Notes: generated by a model not told the origin, from the sequence alone. A DNA stretch of 35,738 nucleotides from Saccoglossus kowalevskii (GCF_000003605.2 NW_003120925.1:1-35738), one strand, 5' to 3'. Counted from the stretch's first letter, positions 22,743 to 33,543 are shown. Program-made: numbers and translations.

Positions 22743-24509
22743 CTGAAAACAATTGTAGCAACTAGAGACGGGTAGGTGTGCGGTAAGTATTACTTCACCA
22801 TGTTAATATCGTCAGGGGAAAAGCATATTTACTAAGTGGTAAGAGCTAGTTTGTTCACTCGCATCCAAATGCTAGATAAGTGTCAACTAAAACCTACATA
22901 AAGGGTTCAACACTTTTAATTAATAGTAATATAAAATCTGAGTATCTATCTGAGACTTAAACAACTGTTAATTGACACTCAATAGAGATTTCGAATCAAA
23001 ACTGCAGAAAGGACTGCATGCACAAAATGTGGCCCTTTTAGTTTACAGGCTATGTGTCTCTATCATGCATACTATACACAGACTTGCTGGCACAGGGAGA
23101 CTTTCAGTGTATTTTGGGTTCTTGATGACGAAGAACAGGCTGGGATAGCCACGAATTCCCAGTTGAGGTGAGAACATCAAATTTGAAACCTACAAGGCGT
23201 CATCTGCTGACAACTATTGATGTGTAACGTCATTTGACCTTGTATATGATGCAAACAATAAGGCACGTCCATGTAACGAGCCTGTAACCCTGATAATAAT
23301 TTCAGTTCGTGGATGTCACTTTGGAAACATTGTGTACCGATACAAAACGCAATCTACATATTGAATCACTGTGTGTGTGAGCAGTTTCATGCATGTATAC
23401 AACATTCACCGTGCTTTGATTGATCAGTAATAGGCCAGTGCACTGTAGCTGTGACCGACAACAGAAATCAGTCCTCGCATCACACTTTGTGAACACGCAA
23501 ATCGTGGACAGATATTGACAGTTTTGACAGTATTATCTGACAGTGTATTGTTGGGTTTTATATCATGTTTAGCTGTCTTATGATAGAAGCAGCATTTACG
23601 GAGAAATAGTTGTTACCAGATATAGATAGTATCACTTGGCATGTTGGCATATTTCCCAGCTTTAGTTTCATACACATTGTGCAATAATAATAAAAACCTT
23701 CATTGGGACCATTAGCCATTGGATTATTATTTGAGCTCCTCCCATCTATAGTTTATACTTTTAGCTGGGATGTACAAACAAACATACACTTGGAAAGATA
23801 GACACGACATGTAAAAAATAGCGGCCAACTTCGTGTGCTATAAATCTGAACTTCCCAGTAAAACAAATGAAGATTCAAAATGAAAAGTACATGTAGAATC
23901 TTGAAATATAATTCTTTGTCAGGTATGAGGATATAATCTGGTTCCGGGAGATACAGGCGTCGCCTCAACAGACCTTTATTAGACGACTTACATTTATTTG
24001 ACACTTTTCGTTAGACTGGAACTTGAGAACTGGTCACTTGACAGGCACCGAACCCCAAAGGCTGTAGTTGTGTTTTTTTTTTTTTGGGGGGGGGGGACTT
24101 AATGATAATCTACAAATCAAAACAAATATACTAAATAACAATACAAACGCATTTGTTGTTTTTTAAAAGATCCCCATACTGTATTATGTGCATACAGTTT
24201 AATTGGCTCTGATGAGTCGGTGTATAGCATTGGGAAGTTAGACAATCTTGATTTCTCTGTGTATATTCAATTCAAAATAAACCCACAACATGACTATATT
24301 GATGGGTTTTGATATATACTACAAACTAAATAACATATCATTTTGGTTAGGCAGTTGCTAAGAAATGGGTTTTATGACATTCAGTATCTGTTTCTATGGT
24401 GACGACCAAACTATGAAAGCAAGTTGTAAAGTACTTTATACACAGATGCTGCAAGCCACTTTTGAACTCAATAAACTTGACAGCGGAGCTAAAAATATAG
24501 TATATCTAC
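22743..24509. other. Putative intron of the methyltransferase gene
   Basis: This AT-rich sequence lies between two methyltransferase exons. It contains the T13G11 homopolymer junction at 24073 and otherwise no recognised element. A minus-strand frame at 23753-24004 has no family resemblance that I can name. Confidence 0.4.
24073..24096 (+). repeat. T13-G11 homopolymer junction
   Basis: A run of 13 T is followed directly by a run of 11 G. Such a tract is prone to length error and, as a G run, could stack between strands. Confidence 0.95.
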
Positions 24510-24675
24510 AGCATTTTCAGTCACCAGTTTTGTTAACTCCCCTGATCCACAGCAAACGTCGAGTAATGAATCCGACTCTTTAAAATCCAGCCTCTGTATT
24601 ATTTGGCTTGCTGAGATATGAACAAATCGCTTTCTGTACGCAGAGGATGATGTGGCTTCTTTGAGTTCATAACTG
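24510..24675 (-). CDS. Exon with SAM methyltransferase motif I
   Basis: This is a 166-nt open stretch after a strong acceptor (CTTTCTGTTTTACAG, with a second AG three bases on). It starts with one base completing the previous codon, then reads SYELKEATSSSAYRK, later IIQRLDFKESD, then SLLDVCCGSGELTKL. The last is motif I of the class I fold, the glycine-rich SAM-binding loop, preceded by the usual amphipathic N-terminal helix. The first motif glycine (DVGCG in most relatives) is Cys here, an unusual change that could weaken SAM binding or mark a pseudogene. The proposed donor GTAGAT at 24509 ends the exon in phase 0. This does not match the next short exon, so the 3' boundary is uncertain. Confidence 0.75.
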
Positions 24676-25316
24676 CTGTAAAACAGAAAGGTAGATGTGC
24701 CACTAATGATTCGATATTATAAACACGCTTGAATTGAGAGAAATTAAAGTTGCAATTATTTTATAATTAATGAGGTGTTTAAAGCATTGTATGGCTGTCT
24801 AAACTGTTTCACGTACAGATAAAATGGATGCGACAGATTCAGCATGACTGAGAGTGAATTTACCTTTACGAGTAACGAGAGACTGGCCTTGATCAATTTT
24901 TACAAGCATAGCAATGCGACACTGGCACTGGGTTCTGGCAGTTAGGTTTTAAAACGTTTGTTTTCATGCATATTGTAAACTTGTATTTATATGCAGAATT
25001 TAATTTCTACAAATAACTGTAGATAACTTGTAAACCGGTGAAATTTAGTAAAAATTTTGTAAACTGCTATTGTATATCAGACTTGTTACTGTGATGCTTT
25101 AGTCAATATGCAACGAATGGAATTGGCAAGGACACTGAACTTTTTTTCAACTTTTTGAAAAGATGGCCAAATCTCAAATTAAATTACTGATTGAGGCTTT
25201 TGGGCAAAAACAGGGATTAGAAGGTTAATTTTAACGCCAAATGATATTTTGAATTATTCACGAGAACTGAAAAAGTGTGTATAGTACATCCTTTCTATTT
25301 ATGTAATATAATACAC

Positions 25317-25363
25317 GTCCGGCGATGCACACTGGCCATGCAACGAAAAGCAGAATATTCCAT
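25317..25363 (-). CDS. Possible first coding exon of the methyltransferase
   Basis: An ATG in good context (gaaaATGG) opens 15 codons, MEYSAFRCMASVHRR plus two bases, before a GTGTAT donor. The two-base remainder joins correctly to the single leading base of the exon at 24675. A TCTCGCGAG motif lies about 40 bp upstream. The donor is not a strong one and the peptide has no recognisable domain, so this start is tentative. Confidence 0.3.
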
Positions 25364-25402
25364 TTTCTTTTATTTTTGCGTTTGGTTAGTGTTACCGACG
25401 CG

Positions 25403-25411
25403 CTCGCGAGA
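25403..25411 (-). promoter_or_regulatory. TCTCGCGAG promoter-type motif
   Basis: On the minus strand this is nine of ten bases of the palindromic TCTCGCGAGA element. That element is known near animal transcription starts. It sits in a local cluster of CpGs, upstream of the proposed first methyltransferase exon. Confidence 0.35.
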
Positions 25412-26265
25412 CTGCGTGGTTGAACAAGGTGATGGATCACTACGGGTCTCTGCGTTCACGTGACTAAGTTTCTAATAATACCACAAGCTCCGGTTTATGG
25501 CCTTTACTACCAGTGCATTCTAATCGTGAAGCAGTTGTCGTTATCGCTGTTATGCTTGATCAAATATCTGAAGACAGTTCATCAATTTCCATAACTTTAT
25601 TGTCTTTTTTACCAAAACATGAGAATAACTGAATAACATGTAACTCAACTTCACTAGATAATATCATTACTTAGCTGCATTGTTAGCTGCATTGTCCTGG
25701 TTCACATTCAAACAGGTTGTTAATCTGTTGTCATGAGTAGCACTGGCGTATTCGTAAAAAACCTATATCCCTTTGCTTGGTGTCCATCCAAAATACATGT
25801 GTTTTCTGGTTGCCTGTATGTGTTCAACATAACTCACTAACCTGACCTAAGTATATTACAACTTAGTTGCTCAGCAACAGTGACTGTTGCTGGGCAGACA
25901 TTCTATTTTTGTCCTATATGTAAATTAGTTGGATTTCGTGGTCAGTGACCTAATGGGTATACTAAATTTTATCAGCTCACAATATTTAGTCCATGTCGGT
26001 CTTTAGACGGCAACAACAGTTAGCGTCTATCTCATTACCCACGTAGTCTTGTAGCCGAGAATACACTTACGATCAGAACAATGGGTCAGATACTAGTATG
26101 CAACCGATGTTGGTGCAGATAATGGACAGGCTGGTTTATGTACACGTGGCTACGATAGGTCAGCCTACCAAGGGTACACTATGCTAATAACGCGATAACT
26201 ACTGCGTGTGCGTGATTTTAGATACATAAAAGTAAGATTTTGAGATGTTCACACCAGTCAAAAGG

Positions 26266-26290
26266 TTTACTCTCTTCAGGTGAGAGTAAA
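26266..26290. other. Perfect 9-bp hairpin
   Basis: TTTACTCTC and GAGAGTAAA form a perfect inverted repeat around a 7-base loop. No T-run follows, and the function is unknown. Confidence 0.8.
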
Positions 26291-26651
26291 TAAGGGTCAT
26301 TCGAGTTAGCAAAAGGACGAAGTACAGTGCAATTGTTGACCCACATCTTGTGCCACAAAGCACTTAATCAAAACGACTTATACGTGAACACGTTTTAATA
26401 AGCTATAAACAGTGAATTTCAGTTGATTGCAATGATTATAGATTAGAAAAATGGTCATGTTTACTGTTCACCTTTCCGATCGGAATTAGGTCCAGTACAC
26501 ATAATCTGACCTTTGTACATATGAACCAATGACGGAGTAGACAGTGTGATGGCTTCTCGAAAACGATAAACCGAAGGTCTCAAACTAACGAATAACGAGT
26601 GGACACAATTTCAGAAGTAACCACACACGAATTGGTGACGTCGCAAAATAC

Positions 26652-26672
26652 ACGACTTTCAAACAAAGTCGT
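26652..26672. other. Perfect 8-bp hairpin
   Basis: ACGACTTT and AAAGTCGT form a perfect inverted repeat around a 5-base loop. The function is unknown. Confidence 0.8.
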
Positions 26673-27247
26673 TTGTTAGGTATATACGAATTGGTGTACA
26701 CAGATTACAATAATAATATATAAGACACCAATAAGGTGGAACAATGTAGTGATAAATAAGTTCTACCGCAATTGAAAAGAACGACCATATAGTTTGTGGG
26801 ATCACGCAAAGTCATGCACTTCGTTGTCACAAGGCCGAGTGGTTGAAACTTTCTCATGGCGTGACAGGCGAGGAAAACGTCATTCAACACTCACAATAAC
26901 ACAATGAAAAAGGAAGTAGTAGCATATTATGGTTTGGAAAACACGGGAAAACCACAAATGTCTAGCACAAACACTGATGGTTCGAAACACGCTTTCCAAT
27001 TCAACTCATCGGTACAATAAAGCAGTTTAAACACTTTTTGGAGACAATTAATCACATTGTAAATACACAAAAAATACACCTTGTCAAGGACAGTAATGTG
27101 TAGTTCAAATGTTTATTGAAAAAACATTTATGGAATAATGCAACCAATGATATGCCATCAGTACTGTCAACATTGAGTGAAAGCCGAACGTGGAACACGT
27201 AGGCCAGCATAAGGGTTTATATGACAAGACATTACATTATTTGGAAA

Positions 27248-29445
27248 ATAAATACAACCTTACTCCCAATACTTGCCAAAATAAATAGTTGACTAAGTTC
27301 ACATTAATTTTTAGTCCCACATTACAATCCTAATTAACCTAAGTAACCAATAACAAATACATAGTTGCGAATAACAATAAAAGTACACAGAAACCCGATA
27401 CACTTAACGTCTCGTGCCACTAATTAACCAATGGCTGCTCGTAGCAATTTATATGCCTTGAAAGAACCAATGAAATTTTTTAAATATTTTTTTTCTCAGG
27501 TGCTTCCTGTTTGCGGGCGTAATCACCTGGGTGGTCTCTTGTTTACTACTTAGTGGCTGTGTACCTGTGGGCTTATTCTGTGTGTATTTGGATGTTCTAA
27601 TCTTGGTGTTTTTCCAGTGTTTTCTCTAGGTGCAATCTAAATACAGTAGGTTTGTCTTGTTTACCTGAGATTTGTAAGAGATTGAGCTGGCCAGCATGTT
27701 AGTTTTTTCATATGGTTGATTACTGGCATGTTGATTTCCCATTTTCGAGCCATGTTTTCAACTTTCTTTATCATTTTCATATAGCAATCTCGTCATATGT
27801 TAACATTGTCGTCCATGGAAATTCATTTAGTGGTATGAGCCCTTACAAAACTCCACACTGGGCGGTCAATGTGCGTGGTCCCACACAGTAAACGGCGACC
27901 AGTGCGCCGTTTCCTGTATTGACCTTGCTAATATCGAATCTAGATATCTGCTCGTCACGTTCGTACATTCGCCGTACAGTAGTTGAATTAGAAAAACGTA
28001 GACCCAGAGATTTAACACACTACGATATTTCGACCACTTAGTGTGCCGACCACAACAAACTACTACTTTCCACACACAATATTTAGTGTGTTCAGTCGTT
28101 ACTGGTTCCCTTGCATATGACTAGCCAAATGCCCGCCTTATTCGTGTCAATATACAGACTCTGATGTCTACTGCTCGGTCAATCACATTATATTACATCA
28201 CTCCAGGTGCTGTTTAACCAAGCCTAAAACGCCGCCACCAAAACGTGACACCGTAACATGGCCATATAGCCTTGTGAAGAGGAAATTGACTACTTGTTCT
28301 ATTTGGAGAATGCGGGGTAACTGAGAATATTGGGTTTCTAGCTGACAATGACTATTATTCCAACCCACACTACTCTTAAATATATGACATTTTTTATTAC
28401 GTTGATCAGTGAGTGGATGAATACAATTACTGTCTGGTGTTCGAGTCATCACGTTTTGAAAATATTATGAAGTGTTACGTGTCCTTAGAACAGAACTGGA
28501 AGCCCCACCTGACTGTCCGCTATTGTCCCAATGCAGCAAACCAGGCAAATTTACAGGATTGGTCAAGGCTGCACAACCGACCATGGAAGCTGAACACACC
28601 ATCACTCTAAAGCCATTTATCTCGTTATATATTTGTGAGTCTACAGGTGTTGAATGTGGATATGAAGGTGCAGGCATCAATACAATCTGTGTGTATTCAC
28701 TGCATTGTAAAATGAATTCACGCTCATTTCAAAATAAAACAAATCTTGATTTGTTTCGCAAAGGGACAAGGTTGCATACATTCACCATAGACATTTTTCA
28801 AAGTTTTATGTGTGAACATCGCTTTTATTAATTATATCAACTATGACAGAATACATGATTCGATCAGTGCCACATACCGATTACTCTTGATATATCCAAA
28901 AATAGCCAATGTGTTGATGTATACTACCAATAAATATACAAACACACAGTTAATAGAATCCAATTAGTCGCTACCCGTGATGTCATGTTTAGTCGGTTGC
29001 TCTCTCGATAATGATGTAAACATGTCTGCACTCATTTAATATTTTCAATATCAAAATGAATTAGTATTGATGAACTAACACAGTGATACTATGACAAATG
29101 AGTAGGTTGTCGCCACACTTCGTTTTGAAAACATTTCTATCTACATATATATATATATAAAAGTCAGTTCCATCACTGAGGTATTGTAAGAATGTTCTAT
29201 TCATCTAGATTCGCCATTTCTCGTAAGAACAAAACATAAAAATATTCAAAACACAGTACTACAATCTGATAACTGGTATAAAGTGTTCATGATCACTTTT
29301 TACCTCGATCGACAGACTCGTTCAGCTTAGCTCAGGCAAAGCTCCGATCTTGTTCACTTTGGTGATGCAGTTATGTCCAGTAAACATGTGCGCATGTACG
29401 CAAAACAAATGACATCACAACATGAAGCAATACTGGATTCAAGAG
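27248..29445. repeat. Dispersed repeat X, copy B
   Basis: It is colinear with copy A but lacks the Penelope-like insert. It has about 530 bp (27330-27860) that copy A lacks and about 265 bp (28050-28315) where copy A holds the insert. The copies share GTCAATGTGCGTGGTCCCAC, ATTGACCTTGCTAATAT, TGCAGCA.ACCAGGCAAATT and the promoter-like end. An AT microsatellite at 29145-29159 has expanded inside it. Open frames (28465-28680 minus, 28472-28831 plus) are not kept in copy A, so coding is unlikely. Confidence 0.8.
29302..29417 (-). promoter_or_regulatory. Promoter-like end of repeat X copy B
   Basis: It has the same order as copy A but decayed: TGATGTCA (29410-29417, one change from a CRE), CATGCGCA (29389-29396), and a GAG|GTAAAA donor with GT at 29302-29303. 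Confidence 0.3.
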
Positions 29446-29457
29446 TGTGAGAGAGCT

Positions 29458-29587
29458 TTGTGTACTTGTGACACTTTCTGGTGGTGGTCGCTGAATGTGC
29501 TCAAAGTTATCCTGTGTACATACAAATAAAAAGTCATGGCCAAAATATTACCGTTTTGTGGGATGGGGTCTCACTAAGATCAGGCAA
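29458..29587. repeat. Short insert r2-r3 at the end of repeat X copy B
   Basis: About 130 bp lie between sequence matching 19120 and sequence matching 19139 of copy A (GTTGGAAAGCCAGT versus GTTAGAAAGCCAGT). It starts with r2 inverted (29458-29499) and ends with r3 (29534-29587, TCATGGCCAAAATATTAC to GATCAGGCA). r3 recurs in the same orientation at 32394-32447, and a short stretch recurs inverted at 19255-19271. This looks like a small insertion, perhaps a MITE or SINE fragment. Confidence 0.65.
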
Positions 29588-29842
29588 TTTTGTTGGAAAG
29601 CCAGTATTAGACAACTATAATATGTATTTCTAACACAATCTCTATAATTACTTCAAGTGAGCCTTTGCATCCAGTATGAATCATGTAATATGGAATATAT
29701 CTGTCTGTTTATGGAGTAAATTGTTTCAAGTATTTGGACTAAAGGCAGTTCCCTCGTCCTATGCCAACACAGCATTGTAATATGGGCAAAGATCAACTTG
29801 GTCAAACACAGACTCTTGCAAGTCTAATTTGTGCCTGCATTG

Positions 29843-29863
29843 ATAATAATAATAATAATAATA
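29843..29863 (-). repeat. (ATT)7 tail of the non-LTR element
   Basis: This perfect 21-bp trinucleotide repeat sits at the expected 3' end of the minus-strand retrotransposon. CR1/L2-type elements commonly end in such short tandem repeats rather than poly(A). Confidence 0.8.
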
Positions 29864-30035
29864 GTTGTTATTTCGAGAACCAGCTCATAACAAAAAAGTT
29901 GAAAATTACTAAAAACACAACAGCAAAAAAAAATTGTAATAGGGTGCCTTATAAATATCAGAAAAGACCCTTTTCCAGTAGTTGCTGTCTCTCAACATGT
30001 CAATAGACATGGCTGCTACAATTAAACAATTATAA

Positions 30036-30258
30036 CTAGCAGTCAATCATGTGTAAAAGCCAGCTATCATTGGTTAATGTGTTCACAATAACTCCTAGGT
30101 ATAGAGAATCGTTAACGAAATCCAATACTACTACGAGGGTATATTAAAACTATGTCGTCTGCATACATTAAATGATTAAGACATTTTCCAGATAAATGAC
30201 AACCGATACCCGTATTGCCAAGTTCATTGCTGAGTCCATCTATGTAAATGGTAAACAG
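30036..30258 (-). pseudogene. Reverse transcriptase fragments, catalytic YADD kept
   Basis: After the frameshift at about 30258 the frame continues the RT as LFTIYIDGLSNEL, then HLMYADDIVLIYPRS, ending at TAA 30112. YADD (30154-30165) is the catalytic core of the palm. A second frame from 30116 reads DSLYLGVIV and stops at 30036; YLG.. is the motif that normally follows tens of residues after YADD. The gap is missing here, which indicates a further deletion. Confidence 0.85.
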
Positions 30259-30913
30259 GTGATGATAGAATACCGCCTTGCGTAACACGATTTAAAAGAT
30301 GAAAACTTTTGGAGAAAGTAGATCCCAATCGTGTATCAATTAAATATTCATAATTTGGTAGATAATCACAGTTGCAATTAATACTCAGTGGGAGATGATC
30401 CGATCCAATGTATTCGTGCATTATTTTTACGTTACTAATAGATTTATGAGCATAATACACAGTGTCCAACCACGACGTGGTTTGGTGACCCTCACTGTAA
30501 TACGTGAAGTTATTTTCAGTGCCAAAAAAGACAGTGTCAGAACATGTGAGGCTATTTTCTGTGTAGAAAAAATCAAATACTTTACCGAAATTTGAATTAA
30601 CTTTAGAATTCCAATTCCCAATGACGAGTACACAATTATAAACTGTATCATCCATACAACCACCTACTTTGTGTAGATATTCAATGTATTCATGGTAATT
30701 GTCACCACTGTCAGTAGGCATATACACATTAATAATAGTCAACATATTATCCATATTCCATATTTCTAATCCTAATAACTGAGAATCATTGTAACGTTTA
30801 ATTTTCGTGGCTCCAAGTGTTATCCTCCATAGTACTGCCACACCTTCGTACGGGCGCCCGACACGTATTCCCGATTCCTCAACTATGGCAGATTCACGCT
30901 CAGTAGTAGACAT
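30224..30913 (-). pseudogene. Non-LTR endonuclease joined to an RT motif
   Basis: This 229-codon frame is an exonuclease-endonuclease-phosphatase type nicking domain. It has GRPYEGVAVLW near residues 19-29, INVYMPTD at 61-68, GNWN at 99-102, SWLD at 147-150 and SDHLPL at 171-176. In active enzymes the GNWN position is GD.N, so the catalytic Asp is changed to Asn. At residues 209-217 it runs into RVTQGGILS, the RT motif that normally lies several hundred residues further on. This shows an internal deletion of the fingers and most of the palm. A frameshift then ends it at a TGA. The ATG used is not the true start; the domain begins at about 31014 in another frame. It is a relic, not a host gene. 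Confidence 0.9.
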
Positions 30914-31014
30914 ACATCACAGTTAGAACATAGATCTTTGACGTTTGCAACACATGTTTTGACGCCACAACAGTTATATGAAAACGAAGTGATAGTTAAC
31001 TTGTTATTCATCAT
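30914..31014 (-). pseudogene. N-terminus of the non-LTR endonuclease, frameshifted
   Basis: From ATG 31014 the frame reads MMNNKLTITSFSYNCCGVK, then VKDLCSNCDVCLL. This matches the first strand and helix of the endonuclease (ITSFN..G, then CD..LLQE.W). The QE.W motif with its catalytic Glu is absent at the join, and the following domain is in another frame. Confidence 0.75.
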
Positions 31015-31262
31015 CTTGATTGACAATATTTACGTACAAGTATGCCAGCAGGCCATGAACATTGTGTAAGCACTTTGTGAATGGAGTCACGTGATACGGT
31101 AATCACAAATGATGTGTAAGAATCCAACTTAGATTTGAGCTTCTCACACTTTGCATCTATATGAACCGAACTCTTCATATAATGTATTACTGAACCAGGT
31201 ACAGTTGCTGAGGCAAATCTTGTTACAAAAAGTTTTACTCCAGCTTTCGAAAAAACAACTTT

Positions 31263-31631
31263 TCAAAACAACAACAAAAAACAACAAGTATTTCCGATTG
31301 TTGCCTGGGGTGTTTCCGGCTTTGTTTTTTTCACAGTGGTAATACCGTTCATAATGTCGACGGAGTTCATTCGCGAGGTGACTCGTATACCTTGTCCACG
31401 TACTTCAAAACCTGGTTTTGATGCTTCATTTGTTCCATCTACCGTGCAAGCTTTATTATTTGTAAACAATGCATTAGCATAAGATGTCGATTTCTTTTTT
31501 GTATGAATACTGGTACGAGCAGGTGTACTTACCTGTTGATCACAAGGATTATCTCTGTTTACTGCATCAATGGAGTCGCTAAAGCTAGTACGTAATAGTC
31601 CATTAAAGACGGGAGTTGTAACCTCATTCAT
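31263..31631 (-). pseudogene. Probable C-terminal part of non-LTR ORF1
   Basis: This 122-codon frame lies between the PHD-like ORF1 start and the endonuclease on the same strand, where ORF1 should end. It is rich in Ser, Thr, Lys and Asn (TKKKSTSYANALFTNN) and has no domain I recognise. The assignment rests on position. Confidence 0.5.
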
Positions 31632-31800
31632 AGTAGAAAGCTCAGGCGTCTTGATGCAATCTCTTAACGGTTATTTGTTGTCACAGCAATAATTTAGATT
31701 TAGAAGCGCCATCTCGCCACGGAGTGCACCCACTTATTTTTCTAACTATATAACGCTATCAGTGCACGCCGGACTCAATGCAATCGCATCTTTTGTTGTT

Positions 31801-32007
31801 TTAACTCTGCACGTAATAACTTAATGTCATGCATGTCCACATCGATAGATATTTTGCAACAAAGCAGGGTAACTCATTCCCGTCGGCTTCATGTAGTATC
31901 GTTAATATATCTTGCAAATTTAGTTTCTTGTGCTGTCCTTGACGTTTGATATACCGACTGGAACGAGTAGTGTATTCACACAAGTCGTGTATTACTCGAT
32001 GTTTCAA
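31801..32007 (-). pseudogene. Middle part of non-LTR ORF1
   Basis: This 68-codon frame contains TRSSRYIKRQ, then LNLQDILTILHEADGNELP. It lies about 100 bp downstream of the PHD-like part, and its basic stretch and helix are consistent with an ORF1 nucleic-acid-binding region. No firm family match can be made by eye. Confidence 0.5.
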
Positions 32008-32109
32008 AATGCTTCATACACAGCTTTGTTAACATGCTAGTAGTCATGACATCTATCTTGTTAGTCAAGAAACACAATAGCTCATTGATCACGATACCTG
32101 CATGGCCTA

Positions 32110-32271
32110 CTGCATTGATCGAGTTTCTTTTTCCCATTTATCTTCACTGGACGTATCACCCCACATGACATCACTTCGTTTCTTGTCACATTTTGGACAC
32201 AATTACAGGTCACCATTGCACAATTTAACTCGTGAAGCAAGGTCGCCACAATCCTCGCAACATATCGGCAT
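32110..32271 (-). pseudogene. ORF1 start with PHD-like zinc finger, stop inside
   Basis: From ATG 32271 the frame reads MPICCEDCGDLASRVKLCNG, then a TAA at 32203-32205, then LCPKCDKKRSD. The spacing C..C, C, then C..C around LCNGDL is that of the PHD-type finger found in ORF1 of CR1-like elements. The single stop breaks the finger. Confidence 0.65.
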
Positions 32272-32393
32272 AATTACCGATATTATCAAACTACGTTAAG
32301 AATGCAATCTGTGAATGTTTTTGGCTGAAAGCGCGAACTTTTGTGCTGAGCACGTTTTTTGTTTTTTGCTTTTTTGTTTGTTTTTTTTTAAAT

Positions 32394-32447
32394 TCATGGC
32401 CAAAATATTACGGTTTTTGTGGAATGGGGCCTCATTAAGATCAGGCA
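32394..32447 (+). repeat. Short repeat r3, second copy
   Basis: The 54 bp match 29534-29587 closely (CATGGCCAAAATATTAC, then GGGG, then AAGATCAGGCA). It is preceded by a T-rich stretch at 32354-32390, just beyond the 5' end of the non-LTR element. Confidence 0.8.
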
Positions 32448-32622
32448 GAAAAAGTGTACGTCTTCAAAAATTCACATAAAGTGTCACTGTATATTCATGT
32501 GAACCTGTACGTAATCTTCAACTGTTGAAATAGACCGTTAGGTTTCAAACAACGCAAGAAGAGACACAGTAGATCAGCAGACAAAATCGAGCAAGACGCC
32601 ATCTTGGCACCATCCATTATTC

Positions 32623-32708
32623 ATTATAGACAACCTATAGACAAACTGAAATACAAACTTGGCAGTCCATTGCATCTGCGTTGGATCCTACACAGATTAA
32701 AGTTGAAT
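32623..32708 (-). repeat. Short repeat r1, inverted copy
   Basis: This is the reverse-complement match of 19155-19239. The pair, with the nearby r3 motif also inverted, shows that a composite segment exists in both orientations about 13.4 kb apart. Confidence 0.85.
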
Positions 32709-33540
32709 ACAAGAGAACTGGTGATGGTTGTGAACCATAACTGCCTCGGCACAAAGACTGTTGTGTAATACAAAGGAGTGTAAAGGGAAATGTATTGTAG
32801 TGTTAATTCTGTGTAATGTACACTATATTTGCATTAACCTTCACTATTAAGAACAATATGGGAGTAGAAGCAAGGCTAGGCAGATTTTGCGAAATAGTAT
32901 CTAGTTAGCATTACCCGACATTGTGGGATATCGAAATATGGATGATAAACAGCAAGTGATTTCCAGAGATATAGAAACAAAGGAGTGGCCTATTAATTCA
33001 TAAAACATACTCTTAACATATCCGTACATATCATCATATCTTATTGTGTGTGAGGCAAAGCTGTCATGTACACAATATATAATAACTATGTAATGTACAC
33101 AAATCATAATAACTGGTAATGGTTTCAGAACGAAAAACTGTTTTATTACTGTAAATAAATATGAACAATAACAACTGAAATTTAGAAAAAACTATGAACT
33201 ATAACTAACTCTCCAGAAAATTATTAACTGAACCATAACTTTTATAAAAAGCACAGTGCTGAGATTCACTTCGAGTATACCTGAAATATAATATTACAAG
33301 CGCAATTTTGTATAGTTTCAATACGCATACGAGCAACCGTATATACTTTGACAATAAACCCCTCTTTCACATTGTTCAAATACAAACAAGACAATAAACC
33401 TTCCTGACAGTAACATGTAAGTGTTGTATAAACCCGAATGAAAATTCCGGAGTCACGGCGAATACTTCTAGCGAATCACCTCTCTAAAAACATCTTCAAT
33501 TAGCCAAGACCAGTCACTGATGTACGGGGTCATTAATTAA
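32709..33540. other. Intergenic DNA, no feature recognised
   Basis: This is AT-rich DNA with short open frames only. No domain or repeat could be named. Confidence 0.5.
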
Positions 33541-33543
33541 TTA

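Larger units (their letters stand above)
25412..27247. other. Intergenic DNA, no gene recognised
   Basis: Only short open frames are present on both strands. Two perfect hairpins are listed separately. I see no other repeat or domain. Confidence 0.5.
29843..32300 (-). mobile_element. Dead CR1/L2-like non-LTR retrotransposon
   Basis: The minus strand shows, in order, a PHD-like ORF1 start (32271), two more ORF1 pieces, an AP-type endonuclease (31014 to about 30340), reverse transcriptase fragments (about 30300-30036), a 3' region and an (ATT)7 tail. The length is about 2.4 kb, whereas intact relatives run to several kilobases. Frameshifts, stops and at least two internal deletions make it inactive. 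The clade is judged from domain order and tail, not from a tree. Confidence 0.85.

Noticed and set aside
23080-23175. Minus-strand peptide LGIRGYPSLFFVIKN resembling a thioredoxin-fold strand; the plus strand also has an AG...GTGAGA-bounded frame
   Set aside because: The minus-strand stretch lacks an acceptor and a CXXC partner. The plus-strand frame is about 20 codons with no family resemblance. Both are probably chance or repeat-derived.
28465-28831. Overlapping ORFs in repeat X copy B (71 codons minus, 119 codons plus)
   Set aside because: The equivalent parts of copy A are broken by stops and frameshifts, and neither peptide has a recognisable domain. Conservation between copies is at DNA level.
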